This document shows positions 7,969-14,175 of a stretch of DNA of 16,544 nt, piece by piece. Within the stretch, counting starts at the first letter, position 1. Every line of letters starts with the position of its first letter. The notes beneath the pieces are model-generated. The model worked only from the letters and a program-made list of their open reading frames with translations. It did no database searches and was not told the DNA's origin. Source of the stretch: Thermoplasmata archaeon (GTDB taxonomy: Archaea > Thermoplasmatota > Thermoplasmata > Lutacidiplasmatales > UBA184). Made by a program: the position numbers and the translations under genes. The stretch spans positions 1 to 16,544 of the forward strand of contig JASHPV010000184.1 in the NCBI GenBank assembly GCA_030037875.1, in the 5' to 3' direction.

Positions 7969-7974
7969 TTTACA
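7969..7974 (+). promoter_or_regulatory. TATA-like element of the alkylmercury-lyase-like gene
   Basis: TTTACA, preceded by AAAATCG, in an otherwise G/C-rich intergenic region. It lies 26-31 bases upstream of the ATG at 8000, the spacing expected for a leaderless archaeal transcript. No Shine-Dalgarno sequence precedes that ATG. Confidence 0.4.
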
Positions 7975-7999
7975 CCCTCGAAGCCCGGTCGACCGCCCT

Positions 8000-8686
8000 A
8001 TGGACTCTGATTCCGCGCGCGACGCGAAGATTCGTTTGGCGGTCTTCGAGACTTGTCGCCGGGACGGCTCGCCGCCGACCGTCGAACGGTTGATGGCCGA
8101 CCTGCGCCTTTCTCGCGAGGCGGTAGAGTCGAGCCTAGATCGGCTCGACCTCGCCCACCACTTGAAGCTCGTCCCGGGGACCCATCGAATCCTTATGGCG
8201 TTCCCTTTTTCGGCGATCGCGACGCCGTTCCGCGTGGTCTTGAAGGATGGTCGGAGCTACTTCGCGAACTGCGCGTGGGACGCTATCGCGTTCCATCCCA
8301 TGCTCGACGAGCCGATCCGGGTGGAGTCATATTGTTTCGAATGCGGCGGACCGATCGCGTTCGAGATCGGGGACGGGCGCGTCACGACGAGAGCGGAGAA
8401 TCCGCCGGTCGTGTATCTGGGTCTTCCGGCCGCCGAATGGTGGCAGGATATCATCTCCACATGCGCGAATACGATGCTTTTTTTCAGCGACGCGGCCCAC
8501 TTTCGGTCGTGGCGCCGATCGCATCCCGAAGCTCAGGGCGCCGACCTGAGCGTCGAGACCGTGCTCAAGTTGAGCGAGCCGCTGTATCGCGAGAAGATGG
8601 AGCTCGGCTTCGCGCGACCCTCCCGAGATCAGTTGATACAGCTCTTTCAGGATCTCGGTCTGCGCGGGGAGTTCTGGCGGATCTGA
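8000..8686 (+). CDS. merB-like: Alkylmercury lyase (MerB)-family protein
   Basis: A 228-aa protein with an N-terminal winged-helix-like region (about 1-65) and a C-terminal domain matching organomercurial lyase, which cleaves C-Hg bonds. MerB uses Cys96, Asp99 and Cys159; the matching residues here are Cys91 and Asp94 in NCAWDAIAFHP and Cys155 in STCANTMLFFSD. An added Cys112-x-x-Cys115 pair (YCFECGG) is also present. Downstream, HFRSW and a C-terminal helix fit the family. The frame is open from 7889, but the ATG at 8000 has a TATA-like box at the right distance and the extra N-terminus does not look like protein. No merA, merR or merT is in the window, so mercury resistance is not shown by context. 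Family members outside mer operons often have unproven function. Confidence 0.75.
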   Translation: MDSDSARDAKIRLAVFETCRRDGSPPTVERLMADLRLSREAVESSLDRLDLAHHLKLVPGTHRILMAFPFSAIATPFRVVLKDGRSYFANCAWDAIAFHPMLDEPIRVESYCFECGGPIAFEIGDGRVTTRAENPPVVYLGLPAAEWWQDIISTCANTMLFFSDAAHFRSWRRSHPEAQGADLSVETVLKLSEPLYREKMELGFARPSRDQLIQLFQDLGLRGEFWRI

Positions 8687-8820
8687 AGCGTTCTCGGAGT
8701 CGCCGGCCCTCTGCTCCTGCTCGGAGCCTGGGAACGCGGCAGGCCAAGGGACGCTACGCTTCGGGGACCGCAGAGATCCTCGACAACGGTGCTCCGGCCG
8801 GGTTCGAAACTCTCAGCGAT

Positions 8821-9870
8821 GTGCGCGGGGTCGCGCAGAAACGATTATCGCCTGAGGTCTGGGCGTACGTAGAGGGCGGAGCCGGAGAGGAGCGTACTCT
8901 CGAGGAGAATCGTGCGGCGTTCCATCGCTGGTGCCTGCGACCCCGGCAGCTCGCCGGGATCCGGACGGTAGATCTTCGTACGACGCTGCTAGGTACGGCG
9001 GTTTCGAGCCCGGTCTACGTCTCCCCAACCGCGTACCAAGGTCTGGTTCATCCGACGGCCGAGGCAGGAACGGCTCGGGGGGCCGGCGCCGCGGGTGTTC
9101 TCGCGATGTTCAGCACGCTCTCTTCGCTGTCGCTCGAGGCCATCGCCGCCGCGGCCCCTTCGGGGCCGAAATGGTTCCAGCTCTACCTCCAGCCCGAGTT
9201 TCAAACGACCCAAGAGCTCATCGAGCGCGCCGAAAAGGCGGGCTACACGGCCTTGGTCCTTACCGTGGACGCGCCCGTGTTGGGACCCCGGGACCGTCAG
9301 ACCCGCGACGGCGTGGCCATCCGATCTCCCGTGCCGATTGGCAATGGGCCCCGCATCTTACCTCCGGCCCGCGCACCCGAGCTCAGGAACGGGGCCTATG
9401 AGTTTCCCGAGGACGCGACGGTCACATGGGAGATTCTCGGCCAGCTTCGAGAGGTGACGAGCCTCCCCCTCGTAGTGAAGGGGATCTTGACCGCCGAGGA
9501 TGCACGTCGGGCCGTCGACGCGGGGGCTCGCGCGGTCATCGTCTCCAACCATGGCGGTCGCCAGCTCGACGGCGCCATGACGGGCCTCGAAGCCGTGCCG
9601 GAGGTGGTGGAAGCGGTTGGAGCTGAAGCCGAAGTTTACATGGATGGAGGGGTCCGGCGGGGAAGCGACGTGCTCACGGCCTTGGCGCTCGGAGCGAAGG
9701 CTGTCGGCATCGGACGGCCTGTCTTGTGGGCCCTTGCCGCCGGGGGAGGGGCCGGGGTAGAACGACTGCTGTCCCTCCTCAATCTCGAGCTGGCGGTCTC
9801 CATGATGCTTGCCGGCCGTCGCAGCCTCACCGAAATCGATCGGGGCCTGGTCGCGTCACGTGACGACTGA
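8821..9870 (+). CDS. FMN-dependent alpha-hydroxy-acid dehydrogenase (lactate/glycolate oxidase family)
   Basis: A TIM-barrel flavoenzyme oxidising L-2-hydroxy acids such as lactate or glycolate. Seen: the YVEGGAGEE loop, SPTAYQGLVHPTAE, the catalytic His in VSNHGGRQLDG, the flavin-contacting Lys in PLVVKGI, and the phosphate-binding end GGVRRGSDVL...GAKAVGIGRPVLW. No membrane-binding insertion is obvious, so it is probably soluble. The start is a problem: recognisable family sequence (ETLSD) begins a few codons before the GTG at 8821, yet no ATG, GTG or TTG exists in frame between about 8600 and 8821. The frame upstream overlaps the MerB-like gene and reads as its shadow. I give 8821 as the first conventional start. 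A rare start such as CTG 8728, or a sequence error, is possible. The product is certain; the 5' end is not. Confidence 0.9.
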   Translation: MRGVAQKRLSPEVWAYVEGGAGEERTLEENRAAFHRWCLRPRQLAGIRTVDLRTTLLGTAVSSPVYVSPTAYQGLVHPTAEAGTARGAGAAGVLAMFSTLSSLSLEAIAAAAPSGPKWFQLYLQPEFQTTQELIERAEKAGYTALVLTVDAPVLGPRDRQTRDGVAIRSPVPIGNGPRILPPARAPELRNGAYEFPEDATVTWEILGQLREVTSLPLVVKGILTAEDARRAVDAGARAVIVSNHGGRQLDGAMTGLEAVPEVVEAVGAEAEVYMDGGVRRGSDVLTALALGAKAVGIGRPVLWALAAGGGAGVERLLSLLNLELAVSMMLAGRRSLTEIDRGLVASRDD

Positions 9871-10171
9871 GTACGGCTTCGTCACCGCCGGAACCACTAT
9901 TACGGGCCGCATCGCTGTGAATCATGTGGCAAGGACGCTCGGGAACCGCGAGATCGCCATCGGAGCGATTCTCGTCGCGCTCGTTCTCCTCTACGTCGTC
10001 TTCGACCTGGAATGTGCCCTCCTCCTTGGCTGCTACTTCTCACTGCCGGCGGTGCTCGTCGGATTCGACGGGATCTTCCTATCGCTGCTCTTTCTGCTGA
10101 TCGGGATCATGCTGATCGCCGCCGGAGCCGTTCGACGCGCACGAGCCCTTCTTCCTGCGCGTATCGTGTAA
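9860..10171 (+). CDS. Small integral membrane protein
   Basis: About 103 aa, with three hydrophobic stretches: IAIGAILVALVLLYVV, LLLGCYFSLPAVLVGF and IFLSLLFLLIGIMLIAAGAV, then a basic tail (RRARALLPARIV). I recognise no family. The GTG at 9860 overlaps the end of the dehydrogenase gene by 11 bases, which would allow translational coupling; the GTG at 9917 gives a neater short N-terminus before the first helix and is equally possible. Function unknown. Confidence 0.55.
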   Translation: MTTEYGFVTAGTTITGRIAVNHVARTLGNREIAIGAILVALVLLYVVFDLECALLLGCYFSLPAVLVGFDGIFLSLLFLLIGIMLIAAGAVRRARALLPARIV

Positions 10172-10201
10172 GTGCGCAAGGTTACTCCTAGCTCGCGGCG
10201 G

Positions 10202-10225
10202 GCCAGAGGGCGGTCCTGCTCTGGC
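10202..10225. repeat. Perfect 7-bp inverted repeat, possible hairpin
   Basis: GCCAGAG (10202-10208) and CTCTGGC (10219-10225) are exact reverse complements around a 10-base spacer. They lie between the end of the small membrane protein and the TATA-like box of the next gene. No T-run follows, so a classic intrinsic terminator is not supported; an RNA hairpin or protein-binding site is possible. Confidence 0.35.
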
Positions 10226-10241
10226 ACCGTCCGGCGGTGGG

Positions 10242-10247
10242 TTTATG
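10242..10247 (+). promoter_or_regulatory. TATA-like element of the RecA-fold-like gene
   Basis: TTTATG in a strongly G/C-rich stretch, 29-34 bases before the ATG at 10276. It fits an archaeal TATA box serving a transcript with a very short leader. Short GGGGACGG bases lie directly before the ATG. Confidence 0.4.
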
Positions 10248-10275
10248 GCGCCGGGCCGTCGTAACATGGGGACGG

Positions 10276-11007
10276 ATGCCTAGCGGGGGGCCGCCCAGAA
10301 CGACCGACCTGGACGTGCTGGGTAGCGGTACATACGGAGCCTTCCTGTACGGACCTAGTCGAACGGTCCTTCTCCGGGTCGCGTACGCCTTCGCCCGGTC
10401 TAACGATTCTCACCCCTTTTGGGTGGACGTAAGGGACCCCAACGATTTCCTCGACCCGCCGGGCCCGGTGGAACTCGGCTGGATACCCGACGACCACCTC
10501 TTCGTGGTTTCTCGCTCGGAATCGAAGCCGCAGGACGCGGTGAGTAACCTCGCCTTGTGGACCGTCGTCCGAACGGACGAACCTCGCTCCGTCATCGGGG
10601 GGCTCACCGACTTTCTCCGCTTACCCCCGCCGATCCAGGATGTGTTGAGCCGTTACGGACGAGAAGCCTACCGGCCCGTGTTCGTGGTCGCGAACACCGA
10701 CCGGGTCCGGGACTATTACCCGCGTAACGTAACCGGAGTTCGGGGGGTTGTCGAGGCCATGCTCCGGGGAGGCGTTATCCCGATCTTCGCCGCCGTGAGC
10801 CCCCCGGGACCGGGTCGCCTGGCTTTCGACCTCGTCCTGGAGGTCGATGCCCCGGATCTGACTCACTGGCGGTCCGGTAGCCTCCGCTGCGAGCGGGCTT
10901 TCGAGGGGGCGCCGTTCCAACCCGGGCAACGGATCCCGTTGGATTCCATGCCGTCGGTCGTTGCGGCGCTGGAAGGGCAAAGAGACGTCACGACCACTCC
11001 CCAATAG
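10276..11007 (+). CDS. Uncharacterised protein, probable degenerate RecA/KaiC-like fold
   Basis: A 243-aa soluble protein with no motif that names a family. The order of elements recalls a RecA/KaiC ATPase: LGSGTYGAFLYGPSRTVLL at about 15-33 sits where the Walker A loop should be but lacks GK[ST]; FWVDVRDP (48-54) follows as a strand; FVVANTDRVRDYY (136-148) sits where Walker B lies; GGVIPIFAAV (165-174) and FDLVLEVD (184-191) follow as core strands. If so, it has lost ATP binding. Archaeal genomes commonly carry such inactive KaiC relatives as regulators. It starts at the ATG at 10276, not the in-frame ATG at 10237, because a TATA-like box lies between the two. The fold is inference only. 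Confidence 0.6.
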   Translation: MPSGGPPRTTDLDVLGSGTYGAFLYGPSRTVLLRVAYAFARSNDSHPFWVDVRDPNDFLDPPGPVELGWIPDDHLFVVSRSESKPQDAVSNLALWTVVRTDEPRSVIGGLTDFLRLPPPIQDVLSRYGREAYRPVFVVANTDRVRDYYPRNVTGVRGVVEAMLRGGVIPIFAAVSPPGPGRLAFDLVLEVDAPDLTHWRSGSLRCERAFEGAPFQPGQRIPLDSMPSVVAALEGQRDVTTTPQ

Positions 11008-11092
11008 ACGCTCGAGTGGTCCCCCACACTTTCCCTCTCCCTCGATGGGCCCCTTCTAATGTGTCGGAGCGCGCTCGGGATCGAGGAATCCG

Positions 11093-11620
11093 ATGTCCCC
11101 TCTCCAAGCGGTCGACCTCACGGCGGAGCGTCGGGAACTCGCCGTGCCGGTGCTCATCGATTCGTTCGTCGGAATCTACCGATGGCACGCGAAGCGCACG
11201 CTTCGCCGCATCTCCACCGTTCGAGGCGCTGTGGACGGCGACAGATTGGTCGGCGTATCGATGTTGGAAAATCTGGCCCCCGGCGTGGGGTACGTGTACT
11301 ACATTGCGGTCAGCCAGCGCTACCGGCGCCGTCGGGTCGGCACCTTTCTCCTCGACGACGCTCTGGAGCATTTCCGGGCCCACCGGACGGAGATCGTTTA
11401 TGCCGCGGCCGAGGAGGACAACTCCGCCTCCCTGGCGCTGTTCAAGTCCCGGGGGTTCCGCCCCATCGAGCGAGATGAGTTGGGTTACCGAGAGGGAGGG
11501 CTGGGTGCCTGGGGTCTCCGCAGCAAAATGATGGTTGTCCACGGAGAGGTTCTGCTGGGTGTCCGGCTGAATCCTCCTGGGACCTCGGTCGAGTTGTCCC
11601 CGCTTCGACCGACGACTTAA
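11093..11620 (+). CDS. GNAT-family N-acetyltransferase
   Basis: A 175-aa acetyltransferase. A substrate-side N-terminus is followed by strand VYYIAVSQ and the acetyl-CoA loop RYRRRRVGTFLL (about 77-88), then motif B DNSASLALFKSRGF (about 109-122). The arginine-rich loop and the short distance from strand to loop are typical of small GNATs; the substrate is unknown. The tail after residue 140 is variable and looks disordered. The start ATG has AGGA at good distance (GAGGAATCCG). The stop codon overlaps that of the convergent AHSA1 gene by three bases. The region 11008-11092 upstream has a TATA-like TCTAATG. Confidence 0.85.
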   Translation: MSPLQAVDLTAERRELAVPVLIDSFVGIYRWHAKRTLRRISTVRGAVDGDRLVGVSMLENLAPGVGYVYYIAVSQRYRRRRVGTFLLDDALEHFRAHRTEIVYAAAEEDNSASLALFKSRGFRPIERDELGYREGGLGAWGLRSKMMVVHGEVLLGVRLNPPGTSVELSPLRPTT

Positions 11621-12027
11621 CTCCGGTTGTTCTTCGCGAAGTACGCCTTCAGTGGCTCCCAGTACGATTCCTTCCAGCCCGAAGAGAGGTGTCCCGCATG
11701 GTCCGGAAGTACTCCGGAGTGAACGAAAGAGAGACGGGTGCCCCCCTTCGCTGGGGCGAGAGTGAACGACACCGTCGAGTAGTAATCCTGCGGCCAGGTC
11801 TCCTCCGAAGGCCGCCAGCTCTGCACGATTAGCTTTCCTGGGACGAGTTCCAGGTTCTTTCCGTGAATGTACCCGCCCCACACGGTAAACGTGGCTCCGA
11901 CCTTCGGTGAAATCCTCGCCGGGGCGCCCGAGAATCCTGAATGACCCTTGGAGGTCATCAGCGCCTCATAGACCGCTTTCGGGGGCGCCGGCAGCAGCAC
12001 GGTTTGTCGGATCGTCCGTGTCTTCAT
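11617..12027 (-). CDS. AHSA1/SRPBCC-domain protein
   Basis: A 136-aa protein of the START/Bet v1-like SRPBCC fold, subgroup related to the C-terminal domain of the Hsp90 activator Aha1. Seen: the N-terminal strand and helix IRQTVLLPAPPKAVYEALM, the central VGATFTVWGGYIHGKNLELVPGKLIVQSWR, and the closing GWKESYWEPLKAYF helix typical of AHSA1 proteins. These fold into a hydrophobic cavity; prokaryotic members bind small ligands or act in stress responses, and no specific ligand can be given. The frame is open far upstream to 12267, but family homology begins at the ATG at 12027, where a TATA-like CTACAAG lies 26-33 bases upstream on this strand. It is divergent from the zinc-ribbon gene at 12175. 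Confidence 0.85.
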   Translation of the reverse strand: MKTRTIRQTVLLPAPPKAVYEALMTSKGHSGFSGAPARISPKVGATFTVWGGYIHGKNLELVPGKLIVQSWRPSEETWPQDYYSTVSFTLAPAKGGTRLSFVHSGVLPDHAGHLSSGWKESYWEPLKAYFAKNNRS

Positions 12028-12174
12028 CGCGAACCGAGAACGACCTCGCTCGCTTGTAGATTGTGGCAGGCAGAGGTCGCCGCGGCAACGGAAGAGTCCC
12101 AGGAAGCGAGTGGAGCCGTGGTGGGGAGGAGGCCAGCTAAAGAGGGCTCGTCGGCTTCGTTCGACTGGTGACCT

Positions 12175-12897
12175 GTGTCTAACACGTGCCCCGACTGCGG
12201 TGCTCCTATGGAGTTTGCCAGCCAACCGGCCCACGTGCTGACGGGTTCGTGCGCGGGATGCGGACACAGCTTTACCCTGCTCGAGGGCGTCGTAGAGCCG
12301 GGCCGGACTGTCGGAAGAAATGCCCGAAGGGCCGGGGAAGTTCAGGATGCCTCGGCTGGGACCGAGTCTCCTACCGGTCCTCCGTGCAGTCTGTGCGGCG
12401 CGCCCCTAGACATTACTGCGAGGCCGGGAGGCCTTTCGGCGGTCTGTTCGGGCTGCAGCTCCCAGTTTCAGTTCGTTTTGAGGTCCGATTCCGAGCCCCC
12501 CTATCGGCGCGAGTCCGGTCGAGGCGGTTACCGTCGAGAGAACCGGGGCGAGTCGGAAGCTCCTAGGGCGCGGCCGTGCCGCAATTGCGGCGGTCCCCTT
12601 CAGTTTTCGACTAGTCCGGAAGGGCTCGTTACGGGCACCTGCGCGTCCTGCGGGAATCGGTTCACCCTTCCACCGCGTCGTGACGAAGGCGGCCGGGGAC
12701 GTCCGGGACGTGGGGGCCCCCGGGGAGGCTATCCGTCACGGCCGCGCGGTCCCGGCGGTTGGGGCCGGGCCGGGGACCGGGGAGCCCCGCCTCCTCGTTT
12801 TCGATCGCGAGGTCCGCCGTTCCGACGCCGTGAAGATCGGGGCGACGACGGGGAAGAGCCTTCGAAATCATCGCGGCGCCGCCGCAACGATGAGTAG
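12175..12897 (+). CDS. Triple zinc-ribbon protein with Arg/Gly-rich tail
   Basis: A 240-aa protein with three zinc ribbons in series, each with two CxxC knuckles: Cys5/8/26/29, Cys71/74/91/94 and Cys135/138/156/159. The repeats share the pattern CxxCGxPLxF, then about 16-17 residues to CxxCxxxF, so they look like internal duplications. Low-complexity linkers separate them. Residues about 165-222 form an Arg/Gly/Pro-rich tail with several RGG-type steps (GRGRPGRGGPRGG), ending in an acidic patch and RRRR (234-237). RGG tails and zinc ribbons generally bind RNA or DNA, so a nucleic-acid-binding role is inferred. The start GTG (12175) directly precedes the first ribbon; a weak CTAAAG lies about 33 bases upstream. 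I know of no named family with this architecture. No enzyme domain is present. Confidence 0.75.
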   Translation: MSNTCPDCGAPMEFASQPAHVLTGSCAGCGHSFTLLEGVVEPGRTVGRNARRAGEVQDASAGTESPTGPPCSLCGAPLDITARPGGLSAVCSGCSSQFQFVLRSDSEPPYRRESGRGGYRRENRGESEAPRARPCRNCGGPLQFSTSPEGLVTGTCASCGNRFTLPPRRDEGGRGRPGRGGPRGGYPSRPRGPGGWGRAGDRGAPPPRFRSRGPPFRRREDRGDDGEEPSKSSRRRRNDE

Positions 12898-12920
12898 GAC
12901 CTGCTCGTTTCGGTTGCCCA

Positions 12921-13382
12921 ATGGCCGAGACCGAGGTCCAGCGGAATCCGCGTTGGGGGCCCGAATTCCTGCCGATTGGCTCCTGGCCCTATCGCATCGA
13001 GTACGCCGCCGGAACGGTAGCCATCCTGGCCGTGGTCTTCGGATGGCGCGCCGTCATTCTTCACGAATTCCCCGTTTCTTCGGTGCTGCTGTTCGTCTTC
13101 TTCCTAGCACTACCGGACCTCGTGGCGTTCGTGCCGATGGGACTCTCGCGTGTCCCGAGAGGCAGCTGGCCGTCCTGGGGACCGGCCGTGTACAACGTGA
13201 CGCATAGCTTACTGACCTGGTCCGGCGTCTTCCTCCTTGGGTGGCTAGTCACCGGGAGCATTGTGTGGCCCCTGTTCGGCTGGGCCGCCCATATCACGGT
13301 TGACCGAGCGGTCGGGTATCATCTACGAGCCGGTTCCGAAACGCCCGGCGCGCGGCCCAGAGAATTCATGGGGCCGTCCTAG
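12921..13382 (+). CDS. DUF4260-like membrane protein
   Basis: A 153-aa protein with about four hydrophobic segments: IEYAAGTVAILAVVFGW, VLLFVFFLALPDLVAFV, a segment around LLTWSGVFLLGWLV, and IVWPLFGWAAHIT. Seen motifs are ALPDLVAF, YNVTHSLLTW and AAHITVDRAVGYHLR. They match the pattern of DUF4260 membrane proteins (LPD..., YN..H, AHI..DR..GYGL). The conserved His, Asp and Arg suggest an active or metal site in the membrane, but no function is known. It begins at the ATG at 12921, 23 bases after the zinc-ribbon stop codon, so it may share that transcript. Confidence 0.65.
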   Translation: MAETEVQRNPRWGPEFLPIGSWPYRIEYAAGTVAILAVVFGWRAVILHEFPVSSVLLFVFFLALPDLVAFVPMGLSRVPRGSWPSWGPAVYNVTHSLLTWSGVFLLGWLVTGSIVWPLFGWAAHITVDRAVGYHLRAGSETPGARPREFMGPS

Positions 13383-13396
13383 CGCACGACTTCTTC

Positions 13397-13489
13397 GACC
13401 TCTCTGGAAGCTTCAGGTTCAGGCCGCTTCAGGAAACCCACTACCCGGGGTCTCCTGGGCACCTCCTTTCATCCGGCCTGGCAGAGGTC
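13397..13489. repeat. Nested inverted repeats in the msrA upstream region
   Basis: Outer arms GACCTCT (13397-13403) and AGAGGTC (13483-13489) enclose inner arms CAGGCCG (13420-13426) and CGGCCTG (13474-13480); both pairs match exactly. A palindrome GAAGCTTC (13406-13413) lies between the left arms, so a branched structure is possible. The 210-base gap 13383-13592 holds no supported protein gene apart from a possible 18-codon leader ORF. Confidence 0.3.
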
Positions 13490-13592
13490 AAGCTTGGGAC
13501 AGGGGAACCGATGAGCCATAAGGAGATTTCGTTGTGACCCCAATGCCCCTGAAACTTCAAGCGCCGCGCTCCCCTCCGCGTATCGGATAATC

Positions 13593-14162
13593 ATGGCGGA
13601 CTCACAAAAGACTGCACCAACTGGAGGAGCCCGGGAAACCGCGACGCTGGCCGGGGGTTGCTTCTGGTGCACCGAGGCGATCTTTTCGGAGCTGCGGGGC
13701 GTTGAAAGCGTCCTCCCCGGGTACTCGGGCGGGTCGGTAACTGACCCGACGTACGAGCAGGTGTGCACGGGCCGGACGGGTCACGCGGAGGCGATCCAGG
13801 TCGTCTTCGACCCGACGGTGATCTCATTCCACGACCTGTTGCTCATTTTCTTTTCGACCCACGACCCGACGACGCTGAACCGTCAGGGCCACGACGTCGG
13901 TACGCAGTACCGTTCGGTCGTGTTCTATCATTCCCCCCAGCAGCTTCAAGTGGCCCAAGCCGTCGTGAAGGAGATCACCGAGAACCGGCTTTGGAAATCT
14001 CCGATCGTCACGGAACTGGTTCCGTTTCGGGCGTTCTACCCGGCGGAAGAGTACCACCGGAACTATTTCCGACGGAACCCGTCGAAGGCCTACTGCCAAA
14101 TGGTCATCGAGCCCAAGGTGACCAAGTTCCGGAAGCAGTTCGTGGAACGCCTCTCGGCGTGA
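13593..14162 (+). CDS. msrA: Peptide-methionine (S)-S-oxide reductase
   Basis: Repairs oxidised methionine by reducing methionine-S-sulfoxide in proteins, using thioredoxin-type reductants in the cytoplasm. The 189-aa sequence has the active-site motif GGCFWCTEAIF with nucleophile Cys23, followed by VLPGYSGG, the TGHAEAIQVVFDP segment, and DVGTQYRSVVFYH. The resolving cysteine is probably Cys168 in KAYCQMVIEPK; the family commonly recycles through such C-terminal cysteines, and Cys26 and Cys58 are also present. Length is normal. The start ATG lacks a Shine-Dalgarno site of its own; a possible leader ORF ends two bases before it. No MsrB is adjacent. Very confident. Confidence 0.97.
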   Translation: MADSQKTAPTGGARETATLAGGCFWCTEAIFSELRGVESVLPGYSGGSVTDPTYEQVCTGRTGHAEAIQVVFDPTVISFHDLLLIFFSTHDPTTLNRQGHDVGTQYRSVVFYHSPQQLQVAQAVVKEITENRLWKSPIVTELVPFRAFYPAEEYHRNYFRRNPSKAYCQMVIEPKVTKFRKQFVERLSA

Positions 14163-14175
14163 GCCGACCGCCTTC

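Noticed and set aside
7281..8253. Exact 12-base repeat GAAGGATGGTCG at 7281-7292 and 8242-8253
   Set aside because: Both copies encode a common KDGR/S turn inside unrelated genes; the length is compatible with chance.
8478..8484. Run of seven Ts that could be a terminator
   Set aside because: It lies inside the MerB-like coding region (Leu-Phe-Phe) and no hairpin precedes it.
8053..8686. N-terminal extension of the hydroxy-acid dehydrogenase frame across the MerB-like gene
   Set aside because: The extension is Arg/Ser/Gly-rich shadow sequence overlapping a gene with conserved catalytic residues; family homology starts only near 8800.
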